A stretch of 64,000 nucleotides of DNA from CALEMW01 sp964343835 (GCA_964343835.1 CAYFKR010000005.1:124001-188000); one strand, 5' to 3'; positions 28,516-36,829 are shown, counted from the stretch's first letter. Numbers and translations: made by a program. Notes: generated by a model not told the origin, from the letters alone.

Positions 28516-30441
28516 CTACATGGGGTGCTCGTTGCCGTCGCCGTCGATCAGCACGCCGTTGCCGTCGGGGTCGATGACGATGTCGAAGGTCACCGTCACG
28601 CCGTGCTGGGTGAAGGTCACGGTGCCCACGCCGCTGCCGTCCGGGGCGTAGAAGATCTCGCCCTCGACGCTCGGGCTGCCGTCGGCCTGCGGGTCGCTGG
28701 CGGCGAAGGCGAAGCGGTGGCCGCCGCCCTCGAGCATCTCCACCTCGAAGGAGCCGGAGGCGCCGTCGTTGCGGGCCCAGGTGCCGGCCACGTTGCCCTC
28801 GTCGTCGGACTCCAGGGTGAAGTCCTCGCGGGCGGGGCCGTTGATGCGGTAGCCGGCGGCGGAGAAGTCGCCGTCGTCGTCGGTGGCGGTGAAGTAGGTC
28901 TCGTCCTGATGCTCGTCCTGCCACTCGACGATCTCCCAGGCCTCCACCGAGCCGTCCAGGGCGGTGCCGTGGCGGTCCACCGACACGGGGTCGTGGCCGT
29001 CGGGGAAGGTGGTCACCAGGGAGTAGGCGCCCGTGTTCTCGTCGTACGAGCCGGCCACGACGGTGCCGTCGGTGCGGGTCTCGGTCAGGGTGGCGGCGCC
29101 GGCGCCGTTCCAGGTGATGGTGCGGGTGTAGCTGGTGCCGTCGCGGAACTCCATGAGCAGGTCCAGGGAGCCGCTGCCGTCGCAGTCCAGGTCGGCCTCG
29201 CGTTCCAGGTGCACCATCCACCAGGCCTGCGGGTACCACACGTCCTGGTAGGCGGTGCCGCCGCAGGGCTCCTCGCCCGGGGAGACGGGGCCGTCGGGGG
29301 TCAGGCGCACGTAGGAGCGGGGGGAGCCGCCGTCCACGGCCGTGCCGTCGAACACCGCGGCGCGCACGATGCCGTAGAGCAGGTCGTCGGACTCGTCCTC
29401 GAGCTCGCCCATGCGCACCAGCAGGGTGTCGGCGGCGGACTCGAGCCAGTCGTTCTCGGGGGCGGCGGTGAACAGGGCGGTCACGCGCAGGTCGGTGTCG
29501 GGCTCGATGGCCTCGTCCTCGACGGGCGCCAGGCGCACGGTGTGCTCGGCGTCGTTGCGCCAGTGCACGGTGGCCTGCATGGAGTGCAGGGTCTCGTCGC
29601 CCTCGACGCGGAACTCGCCGGGATCCAGCACCATCTCGGCCTCGGTCCAGGCCTGCAGCGGGTGGAACGAGGGGTTCTCCACGGTCATCAGGCCGCGCAC
29701 GGGAATGCCGTCGGCCATGGGGCCTTCGCCGCTCACGGGCTCCAGCAGGCCCTCGGAGACCTCGCCGTTGCCGCGGACCTGGCGGTGGCTCACGCGGTGG
29801 AACGCGTCGTCGTCGCCGTTCTCCAGCGTGCCGTTGGTGTCGATCACGATCTCCGACTCGCGCTCCTGCACCTGCAGCAGCCCGGCGTCCAGGTACTCGC
29901 GGATGGAGACCAGGCGCACGACGTCCACCTCGTCGGTCTCGATCAGGGCGTCCAGGCCCACGCTGTCGGGGGTGTCGTAGTACTCCACGGCGATGGTGTC
30001 GCCGGCGGCCTTGGCCATGCCGAACTCGACGAAGTGGCGCTCGAGGCGGTCCTTGGGGCCGCCCGGAGCCACGGCCGCCACGGTGGCCAGTTCGGTGCGC
30101 GTCAGGGCGCGGATCGACGCGGCGGCCAGGCGGGCCTTGTCGGGGAAGTCGTAGCCCACGCCGCCGTCGTCCCAGCCCTCGCCCAGGGGCGTGTCCTCGC
30201 CGATGCCGACGTCGCCGGCCAGGTCGGACATGGGGTCGGTGAACATGGCGACGTCGTTCATCACGTCGCCCACGCCGGCGGGACCCTGCACGCCGCCCGC
30301 CAGGGCGACGGCCTTCTCGGCGTCGGGGGTCTCGGTGGGGCTGGCGGGGTCGTCCTCGGAGCAGCCGCTCAGGGCCAGGACCGCCACGGCGGCCATCACG
30401 AGCCAGAGCAGGCGGAAGCGGGAGTCGATAGGGGTCTTCAT
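28516..30441 (-). CDS. Large lipoprotein of unknown function
   Basis: A 641-residue protein with a lipoprotein signal ending in LALSGC (lipid-anchored Cys27). The mature protein is very acidic and has a middle region resembling a collection of beta-sandwich repeats. 'TITWNGAGAATLTETRTDGTVVAGSYDENTG' and 'EWQDEHQDETYFTATDDDGDFSAAGYRINGP' suggest MORN- or teneurin-like hairpins. The end is 'DGNGVLIDGDGNEHPM'. I recognise no named family. GAGGACG precedes the ATG. It is flanked on its 3' side by a good terminator and on its 5' side by a 190-base non-coding stretch containing short direct repeats, so it is a single-gene unit. An outer-membrane lipoprotein exposed to the periplasm or surface is likely. 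Confidence 0.8.
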   Translation of the reverse strand: MKTPIDSRFRLLWLVMAAVAVLALSGCSEDDPASPTETPDAEKAVALAGGVQGPAGVGDVMNDVAMFTDPMSDLAGDVGIGEDTPLGEGWDDGGVGYDFPDKARLAAASIRALTRTELATVAAVAPGGPKDRLERHFVEFGMAKAAGDTIAVEYYDTPDSVGLDALIETDEVDVVRLVSIREYLDAGLLQVQERESEIVIDTNGTLENGDDDAFHRVSHRQVRGNGEVSEGLLEPVSGEGPMADGIPVRGLMTVENPSFHPLQAWTEAEMVLDPGEFRVEGDETLHSMQATVHWRNDAEHTVRLAPVEDEAIEPDTDLRVTALFTAAPENDWLESAADTLLVRMGELEDESDDLLYGIVRAAVFDGTAVDGGSPRSYVRLTPDGPVSPGEEPCGGTAYQDVWYPQAWWMVHLEREADLDCDGSGSLDLLMEFRDGTSYTRTITWNGAGAATLTETRTDGTVVAGSYDENTGAYSLVTTFPDGHDPVSVDRHGTALDGSVEAWEIVEWQDEHQDETYFTATDDDGDFSAAGYRINGPAREDFTLESDDEGNVAGTWARNDGASGSFEVEMLEGGGHRFAFAASDPQADGSPSVEGEIFYAPDGSGVGTVTFTQHGVTVTFDIVIDPDGNGVLIDGDGNEHPM

Positions 30442-30547
30442 GACGGTCGTCCTCGGTTACGGGTCGGGTGCGTTCAGGGCGCTCGACCGGGATGGTTGCA
30501 AGGGGCATGCCGACGCCGAACGGCGCCTCGGACCCTGTTTCGGGCCG

Positions 30548-30578
30548 TTTCGGGGCATCTTGAGGAACTTCGGGGCAT
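30548..30578. repeat. Short direct repeats upstream of the large lipoprotein gene
   Basis: TTTCGGGGCAT (30548-30558) recurs as CTTCGGGGCAT (30568-30578), exactly 20 bases apart, and TTTCGGG occurs ten bases before the first copy. The two-turn spacing could present sites on one DNA face for a regulator, roughly 110-140 bases upstream of the ATG at 30441. Confidence 0.35.
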
Positions 30579-30632
30579 GGACGGTGTGCGGGATCGCGGC
30601 GCGGACGTGTGAGGATTCGCTGCGGGTGGCGA

Positions 30633-32387
30633 TCAGGCGGTGGCGTCGGGCCCGGATGCGCCGATCACGAACAGGCGGTGCTCCATCTCGCGCAGGGGCT
30701 GCAGGTCGCCGCGGCGCGACGCCGTCTCTACGCCCGTGCGGTAGACCTCGGCCGCGGCGTCGGGCCGGTCCAGGGCCTCGAGCACCCGCCCGTGGCGCAG
30801 ATAGACCGAGCTGTTGTCGGGCTGGGCCTCGCGGGCACGACGCAGCAGGGGCTCGGCGGCTGCGGGGTCGCCCAGGGACGCGCGGGCGTCGCCGGCGCCC
30901 ATCAGCGCCAGGGGGTCGTGAGGATCGATGGCCAGCACCTGCTCGAACATGGCGAGCTTGCGGCGGGCCTCGTCGGTGCGCTCGGCTGCGGCGCGGGCGG
31001 CGGCCTCGTCGGCCTCGGCCCCCGACACGCCGAAGCGCTTCATGGTGCCCAGGGCCTTCTGCCGTTCGGCCTCCTCCAGGTTGCCCAATCGCATGTGGAA
31101 CAGGGAGAGGTTCACGTGGACCATGGGTTCGTCGGGCGCGACCTCGCCGAGCCGTTCGAAGACCTCCACGCCTTCCCGCCAGCGTTCCAGGCGGCCCAGG
31201 ATCACGCCGAGGGCCTCCAGGGCGTCGACGTGGGCGGGGTCGTGGGCCAGGGCTTCACGCAGGAGGGTCGCGGCGGTGTCGTCGTCGCCGTCGCGGAAGC
31301 GCAGCAGGGCGCGATCGTAGCAGCCGGCGGCCAGGGCGGCGGGGTCGCCGCCGCGGTGGAGGGGGCAGAGGCGAACCTCGGCCTCGCGGGTCCGGCCGTC
31401 CACCTCGACGATCAGTCGACGTCCCGGCGCGGCGTGGTCACGATCCACGAACGCCAGGGCGATTGGCTCCGACAGCACGGGTGAGAAGCCGGCGGACGAC
31501 CAGGTCCCGACATGGCGCCCTTCGCCGTCCACCAGGTCCGCACCCGGGGCCGGCGGATCGAACGGCCCGGAGCCCGCGAACACGAGGGCCCGCAGGGACG
31601 ACGGCGGCGATCCCTGGCTCCTGACCCGCGCCACCACCTCCTGACCCAGGTAGCAGCCCTTGGTCCAGCTCACGGCGTCGGTCTCCAGGCCGGTGCCGTT
31701 GAGCAGGCGTTCGCCCGGGGAGAGGTCGCGCCCCATCAGCGGCAGGCCGGCTTCGAGGGTGAGCCAACGCCAGGTGCGAAGGGCGTCGTCGGTCGTATCC
31801 AGGCGGACGGCGCCGCAGGTGGCGGCGACGGCATCGGCCACGGCAGCGGGGTCCGTATCGGATCGTCGGAACCAGAGGGCCACGATGCCGGGATCCCCGG
31901 TCAGTGAACGGCGCAGGATCCAGGCACCCGAGGGCAGGGGAGGTTCCGTGAAGATGGCTGCATCGTACTCGTCGCTGCCGGGAGCGAATTGCTCCACCGC
32001 CATCGGCGACTGGAAGACGATCCCGTCGCACTCGCCCGTGACGTCGTCCACCGACACGTCCTCGGTGATCACCGAGGCGACCAGGTCCTCCACCAGCGCG
32101 GTCACGGCATCGCGGTTCGAAAGCAGCAGATACACGGGATGGGGCTGACCCCGGTCGGGGAGACGGTGCAGCGAGCACCAGCCGACCAGCCGACCGCGCC
32201 GGTCGACCCGCGCCGAGAGCTGCCCGTGCCCGGAGGCGAGAGCGGCCACGTCGCTGGTCATGCGGGCCTGGAGAAACGCCGCGGCGTCGGCGCCGGCCAC
32301 GAGGGCGGCACCCAGATCCGGCGCCTCGTTCCAGATGGCGGCCAGCCCGGCGCGCCGGGCGTTGCGGGCCATCTCCACGGCGCTCAC
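30633..32387 (-). CDS. YgfZ/GcvT-family folate-binding protein fused to TPR repeats
   Basis: A 584-residue protein. The N-terminal 350 residues are a YgfZ-type protein with the family signature WTKGCYLGQEVVAR (K-G-C-Y-x-G-Q-E). YgfZ uses folate and supports maturation or repair of certain Fe-S enzymes such as MiaB. The remaining 230 residues are tetratricopeptide repeats ('ALAHDPAHVDALEALGVILGRLERWREGVEVFERL', later 'AREAQPDNSSVYLRHGRVLEALDRPDAAAEVYR'), a fusion not typical of YgfZ. A GTG at 32387 overlaps the previous stop (GTGA) and is preferred; an ATG at 32372 is possible. It is the third gene of an Fe-S-related operon. The TPR part may dock client apo-proteins; that is inference. Confidence 0.85.
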   Translation of the reverse strand: MSAVEMARNARRAGLAAIWNEAPDLGAALVAGADAAAFLQARMTSDVAALASGHGQLSARVDRRGRLVGWCSLHRLPDRGQPHPVYLLLSNRDAVTALVEDLVASVITEDVSVDDVTGECDGIVFQSPMAVEQFAPGSDEYDAAIFTEPPLPSGAWILRRSLTGDPGIVALWFRRSDTDPAAVADAVAATCGAVRLDTTDDALRTWRWLTLEAGLPLMGRDLSPGERLLNGTGLETDAVSWTKGCYLGQEVVARVRSQGSPPSSLRALVFAGSGPFDPPAPGADLVDGEGRHVGTWSSAGFSPVLSEPIALAFVDRDHAAPGRRLIVEVDGRTREAEVRLCPLHRGGDPAALAAGCYDRALLRFRDGDDDTAATLLREALAHDPAHVDALEALGVILGRLERWREGVEVFERLGEVAPDEPMVHVNLSLFHMRLGNLEEAERQKALGTMKRFGVSGAEADEAAARAAAERTDEARRKLAMFEQVLAIDPHDPLALMGAGDARASLGDPAAAEPLLRRAREAQPDNSSVYLRHGRVLEALDRPDAAAEVYRTGVETASRRGDLQPLREMEHRLFVIGASGPDATA

Positions 32388-33058
32388 ACCGAGAAGCTCT
32401 CGCCGCAGCCGCAGGTGTTGGACGCGTTGGGGTTCACGAAGCGGAAACCCCGACCTTCGAGACCGCCCTGCCAGTCGAGGGTGGTGCCGCGCAGGTAGAT
32501 CACGCTCTTGGGGTCGAGCAGCACGTCGAATCCGTCGCAGTTCACCACGGCGTCGCCGTCGCGGGGCGTGTCGAACTCCACCTTGTAGACCAGACCCGAG
32601 CAGCCGCCGCCGGCCACGCCCAGGCGCAGGCCCTTGCCGGCGGCCTCGGGATCGTCGGTCAGGATGCGACGGACCTCCGCCGCGGCGGCGTCGGTGATGG
32701 CGACCAGGGCGTCCGGGTCGGCGTCGGCAGCGGGGGCCGGTGCCGGCGCAGCGGGCTTCGCGGCGGCTTCGGAGCGGCCCACGCCCTCGTAGAAGTCGGC
32801 CAGCAGGCCGTAGTCCTCCACGTCGGAGAGCGGCAGGGTCACGCGGGGGTGCCGCGGCGCCACGCCGAAGCGGGCCGCGCGGGACAGCCACTCGTCGTTG
32901 GTGCGGCCGTCGTCGCCCTCGGCGTGCACGTCGGCGTCGAGCAGCACGATGGCGTCGGCGCTCACGGTGTCGCAGCGCCCCACCGCCACGGCGTCGGCGG
33001 TGCGGACCGCCAGGGTCATGCCGTGGAGGTCGCCCTTGTCGTCGTGGAAGGTGCCCAT
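32384..33058 (-). CDS. A-type Fe-S carrier (IscA/ErpA-like) with an extra N-terminal domain
   Basis: A 224-residue protein, about twice the usual A-type carrier length. The C-terminal 110 residues hold the family core: 'ITDAAAAEVRRIL', GGGCSGLVYK and the terminal NTCGCGESF, giving the three conserved cysteines that hold or transfer an Fe-S cluster. The N-terminal 95 residues ('GMTLAVRTADAVAVGRCDTVSADAIVLLDADVH', 'YGLLADFYEG') form a separate small domain I do not recognise, linked by an Ala/Pro-rich hinge (KPAAPAPAPAADADP). The start overlaps the bacilliredoxin stop by one base and the end overlaps the YgfZ-TPR start by four, so all three are co-translated. Confidence 0.87.
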   Translation of the reverse strand: MGTFHDDKGDLHGMTLAVRTADAVAVGRCDTVSADAIVLLDADVHAEGDDGRTNDEWLSRAARFGVAPRHPRVTLPLSDVEDYGLLADFYEGVGRSEAAAKPAAPAPAPAADADPDALVAITDAAAAEVRRILTDDPEAAGKGLRLGVAGGGCSGLVYKVEFDTPRDGDAVVNCDGFDVLLDPKSVIYLRGTTLDWQGGLEGRGFRFVNPNASNTCGCGESFSV

Positions 33059-33474
33059 CAGCAGTACTCCTCGAAGGCCTCCACCAGGCCGGCGGCCATG
33101 GTCGCGGCGTCGCGGCCCTCCACCATGTGGCGGGGCACGAAGTGCACCAGCTCGCCGTCCTTGAACAGGGCGAACGACGGGCTGCTCGGCGGGATGTCGC
33201 CCATGAACGTGCGGGCGCGCTCGGTGGCCTCCAGGTCCTGGCCGGCGAAAACGGACACCACGCGGTCGGGCCTGCGCTCGCCGCCCATGGCGCGGGCCAG
33301 GCCGGGCCGGGCGCTACCGGCGGCGCAGCCGCAGACGGAGTTCACGAGGACCAGGGCGGTGCCGCCGGCCTCGGCGAAGAAGGCGTCGACCTCGTCGGCC
33401 GTCCGCAGTTCGGAAACGCCCATCTCGGCCAGTTCGCGGCGCATGGGGGCGATCATTTCCTCGGGGTAGGGCAT
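33058..33474 (-). CDS. BrxA/BrxB-family bacilliredoxin-like thioredoxin-fold protein
   Basis: A 138-residue protein with the BrxA/B (former YphP) layout. It opens MPYPEEMIAPMRRELAEMG and has the active-site motif VNSVCGCAAGSARPGLARA, where the CGC takes the place of the thioredoxin CxxC, followed by 'FALFKDGELVHFVPRHMVEGRDA'. Members de-bacillithiolate proteins or act as disulfide isomerases in Firmicutes. In other bacteria the thiol partner is unknown. The ATG at 33474 matches family starts. It is the first gene of a three-gene Fe-S operon and has a Fur-box-like site on its promoter, suggesting iron or redox control. Confidence 0.9.
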   Translation of the reverse strand: MPYPEEMIAPMRRELAEMGVSELRTADEVDAFFAEAGGTALVLVNSVCGCAAGSARPGLARAMGGERRPDRVVSVFAGQDLEATERARTFMGDIPPSSPSFALFKDGELVHFVPRHMVEGRDAATMAAGLVEAFEEYC

Positions 33475-33545
33475 GGTTCGGATTCTCCGGAGTTCGATCG
33501 GATCACATCGGCCCACCGGGGATGGCTGACCCCTATGAGCTGAGA

Positions 33546-33562
33546 ACGAGAATCATTATAAT
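33546..33562 (-). promoter_or_regulatory. Fur-box-like site overlapping the -10 of the Fe-S operon
   Basis: Positions 33547-33561 match the Fur 7-1-7 core (TGATAAT-n-ATTATCA) at 12 of the 14 scored arm and centre positions by eye allowance (CGAGAAT-C-ATTATAA). On the minus strand the same bases include a perfect TATAAT (33560 to 33555), about 80 bases before the start at 33474. The site is an isolated AT-rich island in GC-rich DNA. Confidence 0.55.
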
Positions 33563-33600
33563 TACAAATCGGGAAACGGCACGGGGGGGGGTACGCGACC

Positions 33601-33627
33601 GGCCGCCCCCGTTCAAAAGGGGCGGCC
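33601..33627 (-). terminator. Hairpin terminator of the lipase-like gene
   Basis: GGCCGCCCC (33601-33609) pairs with GGGGCGGCC (33619-33627), just beyond the stop at 33650 in the direction of transcription. There is no clear U-run. Confidence 0.6.
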
Positions 33628-33649
33628 AGGTGAACGGATCCGTGGTTTC

Positions 33650-35710
33650 TCACTTGATCAGGATCATCTTCCTGTTCAGGCTGAATCCAGTCGTGACCAG
33701 GCGGTAGACGTAAATGCCGCTGTCGGTTCGACGACCCACATCGTCTCGCCCATCCCAAGCGATGGCATGTCGCCCATCCGGCATGTCCGAGTTTACGAGC
33801 TCCCTGACCAGCCCGCCCCGGACGTCGTAGATCCTGAGCGTGACGGGTCCGGATCGGGCCAGATTGAAGTGGATGGTCGTGCTGGGGTTGAACGGGTTGG
33901 GTACGTTCTGTTCCAGGAACGTCGTCGCTTCAGGGGTCTCGGTCATCGAGAGTGAGGCGTCCCGGCGACCGGAACCGCTCGCGATCACGGCATGGGGGTT
34001 GCGCGCCATGACGGCCCCGCTGTCCAGCTCGGGGTCGGCGAGAACCATCAGCTCCGCTCCTTCGCCGAACCTGACCACGTGACCGGTCGTCGCGGTGAAG
34101 CGGATCGTCCTCCCTGCTGCTATGAAGGAGGGCTGGGCGGGGCCGGCACCGGTATCCATGATGCTGAACGAGTGAGAGGAACCGGTGCCGTCGACGTTCG
34201 ACAGTACGTGCTGTGCCAGGAACACGTGCCGTTCCGAGGCATCATAGGCGCCGGACACGATCCGATTCGGCATCGGGATCTCGAGGGCATCGAGGATGGC
34301 TCCGAGGAATGCCGGGTCGGTTGGGAACTGGTCATGGAAATAGTACTCCCCGACCTGGGGACGGATGGCGATGTCGAACCGCGACAGGCCGTTCTCGTCC
34401 AGGTCGAGCGCGCTGCGCATCGGAATGAACGTCGGCCGGGCGGTCTCGGGATAGAAGTTGCAGTACCACCGGATGGCGATACCGTGCCATGAGATACGCC
34501 CCGACCTGTCAACGGTGCTCGACGTAGGCAGGAGCGATCCGGCCTCGGAGGTGAAGTCACCGGCATCGATGTTGAAGTTCTGCTCCGAGAAGATGACCGC
34601 ACCGCCCGTATAGACATCCTCATACGCGATCCGGGCCCACCTCTGCCCCAAGCCCGTCCACGGGTTCTCCTCCAGACTCGGCGGAGTGAACGAGGCGGCT
34701 ACGTTGATGCACTGGTGCGGGTAGCCGTCGCCGTTGAGGGCGTTGAGCTCGGAATAGAAGTCATCATGCAGGTCATGGGTGTTGTTCCATGCGCTGTAGA
34801 GCAGCAGCTGTCGGGCCGCCACGGATGTGAGGGCGGGAATCGAGATGCCCTCGTCCTTGAGACGATTCTGGAACCCGGCGTGGATCGCGGCCCCCTGCTG
34901 GGGAGAGTCCACCGAGAGGAAGTGGGAGACAGGGAGGGGGGTCCCCTGGTCTTCCGCCCTGGCCAGGGCATAGCGTGCGATCACGCCGCCCATGCTCAAG
35001 CCGACAACGGTCAGGTCGTGGCCGCCGCTCTCGTCGTGGATCATATCGATGGTCCGCTCCAGGACGTCGGCGTTGAGGACCATGTCCCGGCCGCCGTCCT
35101 CGAAGTCCAGGAAGAAGATGTCCCGGCCGAGTCCCCGCAGCGTCTCCATGAACTCGGGGGCCATCTCGTAATACTCCCTCAGTCCCTTCTCGTTGGACGG
35201 GTCGAATCCCTCGACCAGGAGAAGGGGATGGTCCCAGGGATCCTCGCCCCCGGCCAGATGCGTGACCGAGAAGTAGGGAGCCCGGTCGTCGTTCTCGTCG
35301 TGGATGCTGCCGTAGGCTTCCACTCCCATGACGATGACAGTGGTTTCATGCTGGAAGGGAACCCGAACCTCCTCGCCCGTCCCTTCCATGACATCCCATG
35401 CCAGGCCCCTCACCCGGATCGAGTGCTCGCCGGGGGTCGTGAGGTGGAACCAGCGATCTACGGATTGCCAGGCACCTCCGTCCACGCTGAATTCCTGCGG
35501 CAGAAACTGGTCACTCCGATCATAGGTCCAGTTGCGGACAATGAACCGGTTGCCCATCGGGACAACGAGTTCCTGGTCGTTCCAATGCAACTCCACAGTG
35601 TAGGGCGACCTGTATCTCCAGTCGCCCACCGGATCGTCGGCCATGGCCGTCACGGCGCCCAACAGCACCATGAACACCGCCAAGGCCCGGATCGTCTTAA
35701 GGCATGTCAT
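33650..35710 (-). CDS. Exported lipase/esterase-like alpha/beta hydrolase with FlgD/type IX-like C-terminal domain
   Basis: A 686-residue protein with signal peptide (MTCLKTIRALAVFMVLLGAVTAMA). After about 120 residues of beta-rich sequence comes a hydrolase domain: 'HPLLLVEGFDPSNEKGLREYYEMAPEF' and the nucleophile elbow LTVVGLSMGGVIARYALA (G-x-S-x-G) around residue 240, as in secreted lipases and DUF676-like hydrolases. The partner Asp and His cannot be placed with confidence. The last 85 residues are a FlgD-type tail (QNVPNPFNPSTTIHFNL...IYDVRGGLVREL...SGIYVYRLVTTGFSLNRKMILIK). GAGGAGGA lies before the ATG. It follows the tail-fibre-like gene after 39 bases, so the two are probably one operon. 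Confidence 0.85.
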   Translation of the reverse strand: MTCLKTIRALAVFMVLLGAVTAMADDPVGDWRYRSPYTVELHWNDQELVVPMGNRFIVRNWTYDRSDQFLPQEFSVDGGAWQSVDRWFHLTTPGEHSIRVRGLAWDVMEGTGEEVRVPFQHETTVIVMGVEAYGSIHDENDDRAPYFSVTHLAGGEDPWDHPLLLVEGFDPSNEKGLREYYEMAPEFMETLRGLGRDIFFLDFEDGGRDMVLNADVLERTIDMIHDESGGHDLTVVGLSMGGVIARYALARAEDQGTPLPVSHFLSVDSPQQGAAIHAGFQNRLKDEGISIPALTSVAARQLLLYSAWNNTHDLHDDFYSELNALNGDGYPHQCINVAASFTPPSLEENPWTGLGQRWARIAYEDVYTGGAVIFSEQNFNIDAGDFTSEAGSLLPTSSTVDRSGRISWHGIAIRWYCNFYPETARPTFIPMRSALDLDENGLSRFDIAIRPQVGEYYFHDQFPTDPAFLGAILDALEIPMPNRIVSGAYDASERHVFLAQHVLSNVDGTGSSHSFSIMDTGAGPAQPSFIAAGRTIRFTATTGHVVRFGEGAELMVLADPELDSGAVMARNPHAVIASGSGRRDASLSMTETPEATTFLEQNVPNPFNPSTTIHFNLARSGPVTLRIYDVRGGLVRELVNSDMPDGRHAIAWDGRDDVGRRTDSGIYVYRLVTTGFSLNRKMILIK

Positions 35711-35749
35711 GACGTTCCTCCTCGCGCTCCTGTCCGGAGCCGTTGGCGA

Positions 35750-36736
35750 CTAATCGGCGGTGCCGGCCTCGAGGGTGGCGATCCGCTCGTTCTGGGCGAT
35801 CAGGTGCAGGGTCAGCTCTTCGATCTTGCGCAGCAGGACCGTGTTCATCTCCGCCAGGTTGACGCCGGAGGCTCCGACGGTGGCGGCGGACGGAACGCCG
35901 GGCAGATGGCCGTTGGTGTCGATGAACGAGGCGGTTGCACCGAGGGTGGGCAGGTCGTATCCATCGGCGAACACGTAGTCCGGCCAATGCTGCGGCTCGA
36001 CCGACACGATCACCTCACGGGCCAGGATGGTGCCGTCGACGGCCAACTTGGCGGAGGGCGAGCGCGTGCCGATGCCGACGCGACCTTCGCCGTCGATCGT
36101 CAAGGCGTTCGTCCACTCGATCTCGCCACCCGACGAACCGGGGGAAGCCACGGAGAACTCCATGGCCGGACCCTGGCTATTGTAGAAGCTGATTTTGTGG
36201 GCGTGAACGTTGCCCCGACTGTACTCCCAGCGGGCGGAGGATCCATCCCAGGCGCCGTTGCTGACCAGGGCCTGGCTACCGCCGCTGTGGATGAGGAAGT
36301 CGCTGTTCGCGCCGGAGAGGTGGAAGCGCTCCTTCGGCGACGTCGTGCCGAGGCCGACGTTCATGTCGTTCCGCACGAACAGGCCGGTCTTCCATTCAAC
36401 GGTCTTGTCGCGGTTGCCGGCACCCGACACGTGCAGACCGATGCCGCCGGAGGCGTAGTTGTAGAAACCGATCCGGTGGGCGTGGGACTTGTCGCGCGAA
36501 TACACCCAACGGCGGCCGAGGTTGTCCCAGTGGTTGTTGCTGCAGATCCCCTGGCTTCCGCCGCTGTGAACCATGAGGTCGTTCTCACCTCCGGTCACAT
36601 GGAAGAGCTCGAGCGGACTTCCGGTCCCGATGCCGACGGCTCCGTTGTCGGGCCAGGGGTAGGTGTTGCCGGCAAAGGCGGTCGTTGCCGTCGCGATCAG
36701 GACGATCAACAAGATGGTGCGGATGAGGTGGTTCAT
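35750..36736 (-). CDS. Exported tail-fibre-like protein (FCB type) with C-terminal coiled coil
   Basis: A 328-residue protein with signal peptide (MNHLIRTILLIVLIATATTAFAG). Three repeats of the kind 'G.VGIGT.SP...F.V.G' (GAVGIGTGSPLELFHV, MNVGLGTTSPKERFHL, GRVGIGTRSPSAKLAV) are of the sort seen in tail-fibre and Bacteroidetes surface proteins. The C-terminal block 'WPDYVFADGYDLPTL..TASFIDTNGHLPGVPSAATV..SGVNLAEMNTVLLRKIEELTLHLIAQNERI' is a hallmark of this FCB family and ends in a trimeric coiled coil, possibly a non-phage fibre. It has no intramolecular chaperone peptidase. A hairpin sequesters its ribosome-binding site (36740-36790). Confidence 0.85.
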   Translation of the reverse strand: MNHLIRTILLIVLIATATTAFAGNTYPWPDNGAVGIGTGSPLELFHVTGGENDLMVHSGGSQGICSNNHWDNLGRRWVYSRDKSHAHRIGFYNYASGGIGLHVSGAGNRDKTVEWKTGLFVRNDMNVGLGTTSPKERFHLSGANSDFLIHSGGSQALVSNGAWDGSSARWEYSRGNVHAHKISFYNSQGPAMEFSVASPGSSGGEIEWTNALTIDGEGRVGIGTRSPSAKLAVDGTILAREVIVSVEPQHWPDYVFADGYDLPTLGATASFIDTNGHLPGVPSAATVGASGVNLAEMNTVLLRKIEELTLHLIAQNERIATLEAGTAD

Positions 36737-36739
36737 GGT

Positions 36740-36790
36740 CGGTCTCCCTGTTGGTGTGTGTTGGGTCTTACGTGACCCGAACAGGGGGAC
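36740..36790 (-). promoter_or_regulatory. Leader hairpin occluding the ribosome-binding site of the tail-fibre-like gene
   Basis: Twelve bases at 36740-36751 pair with 36779-36790 (one G-U/mismatch), and an inner stem GGGTC/GACCC lies at 36762-36766 and 36773-36777. On the minus-strand transcript the 3' arm contains the AGGGAGA Shine-Dalgarno four bases before the ATG at 36736. It has no U-run, so a translational switch is more likely than a terminator. Confidence 0.5.
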
Positions 36791-36829
36791 CGGATGGTGA
36801 TGAAAAGAAAGACGGGAAATCGCCGGAGA

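Noticed and set aside
32388..32891. N-terminal extension of the YgfZ-TPR frame
   Set aside because: It overlaps the Fe-S carrier gene in another phase and is Arg/Gly-rich shadow sequence; coupled starts exist at 32387 and 32372.
35750..36736. Tail-fibre-like protein as evidence of a prophage
   Set aside because: It has a signal peptide and belongs to an FCB family of exported proteins; no other phage genes are present.
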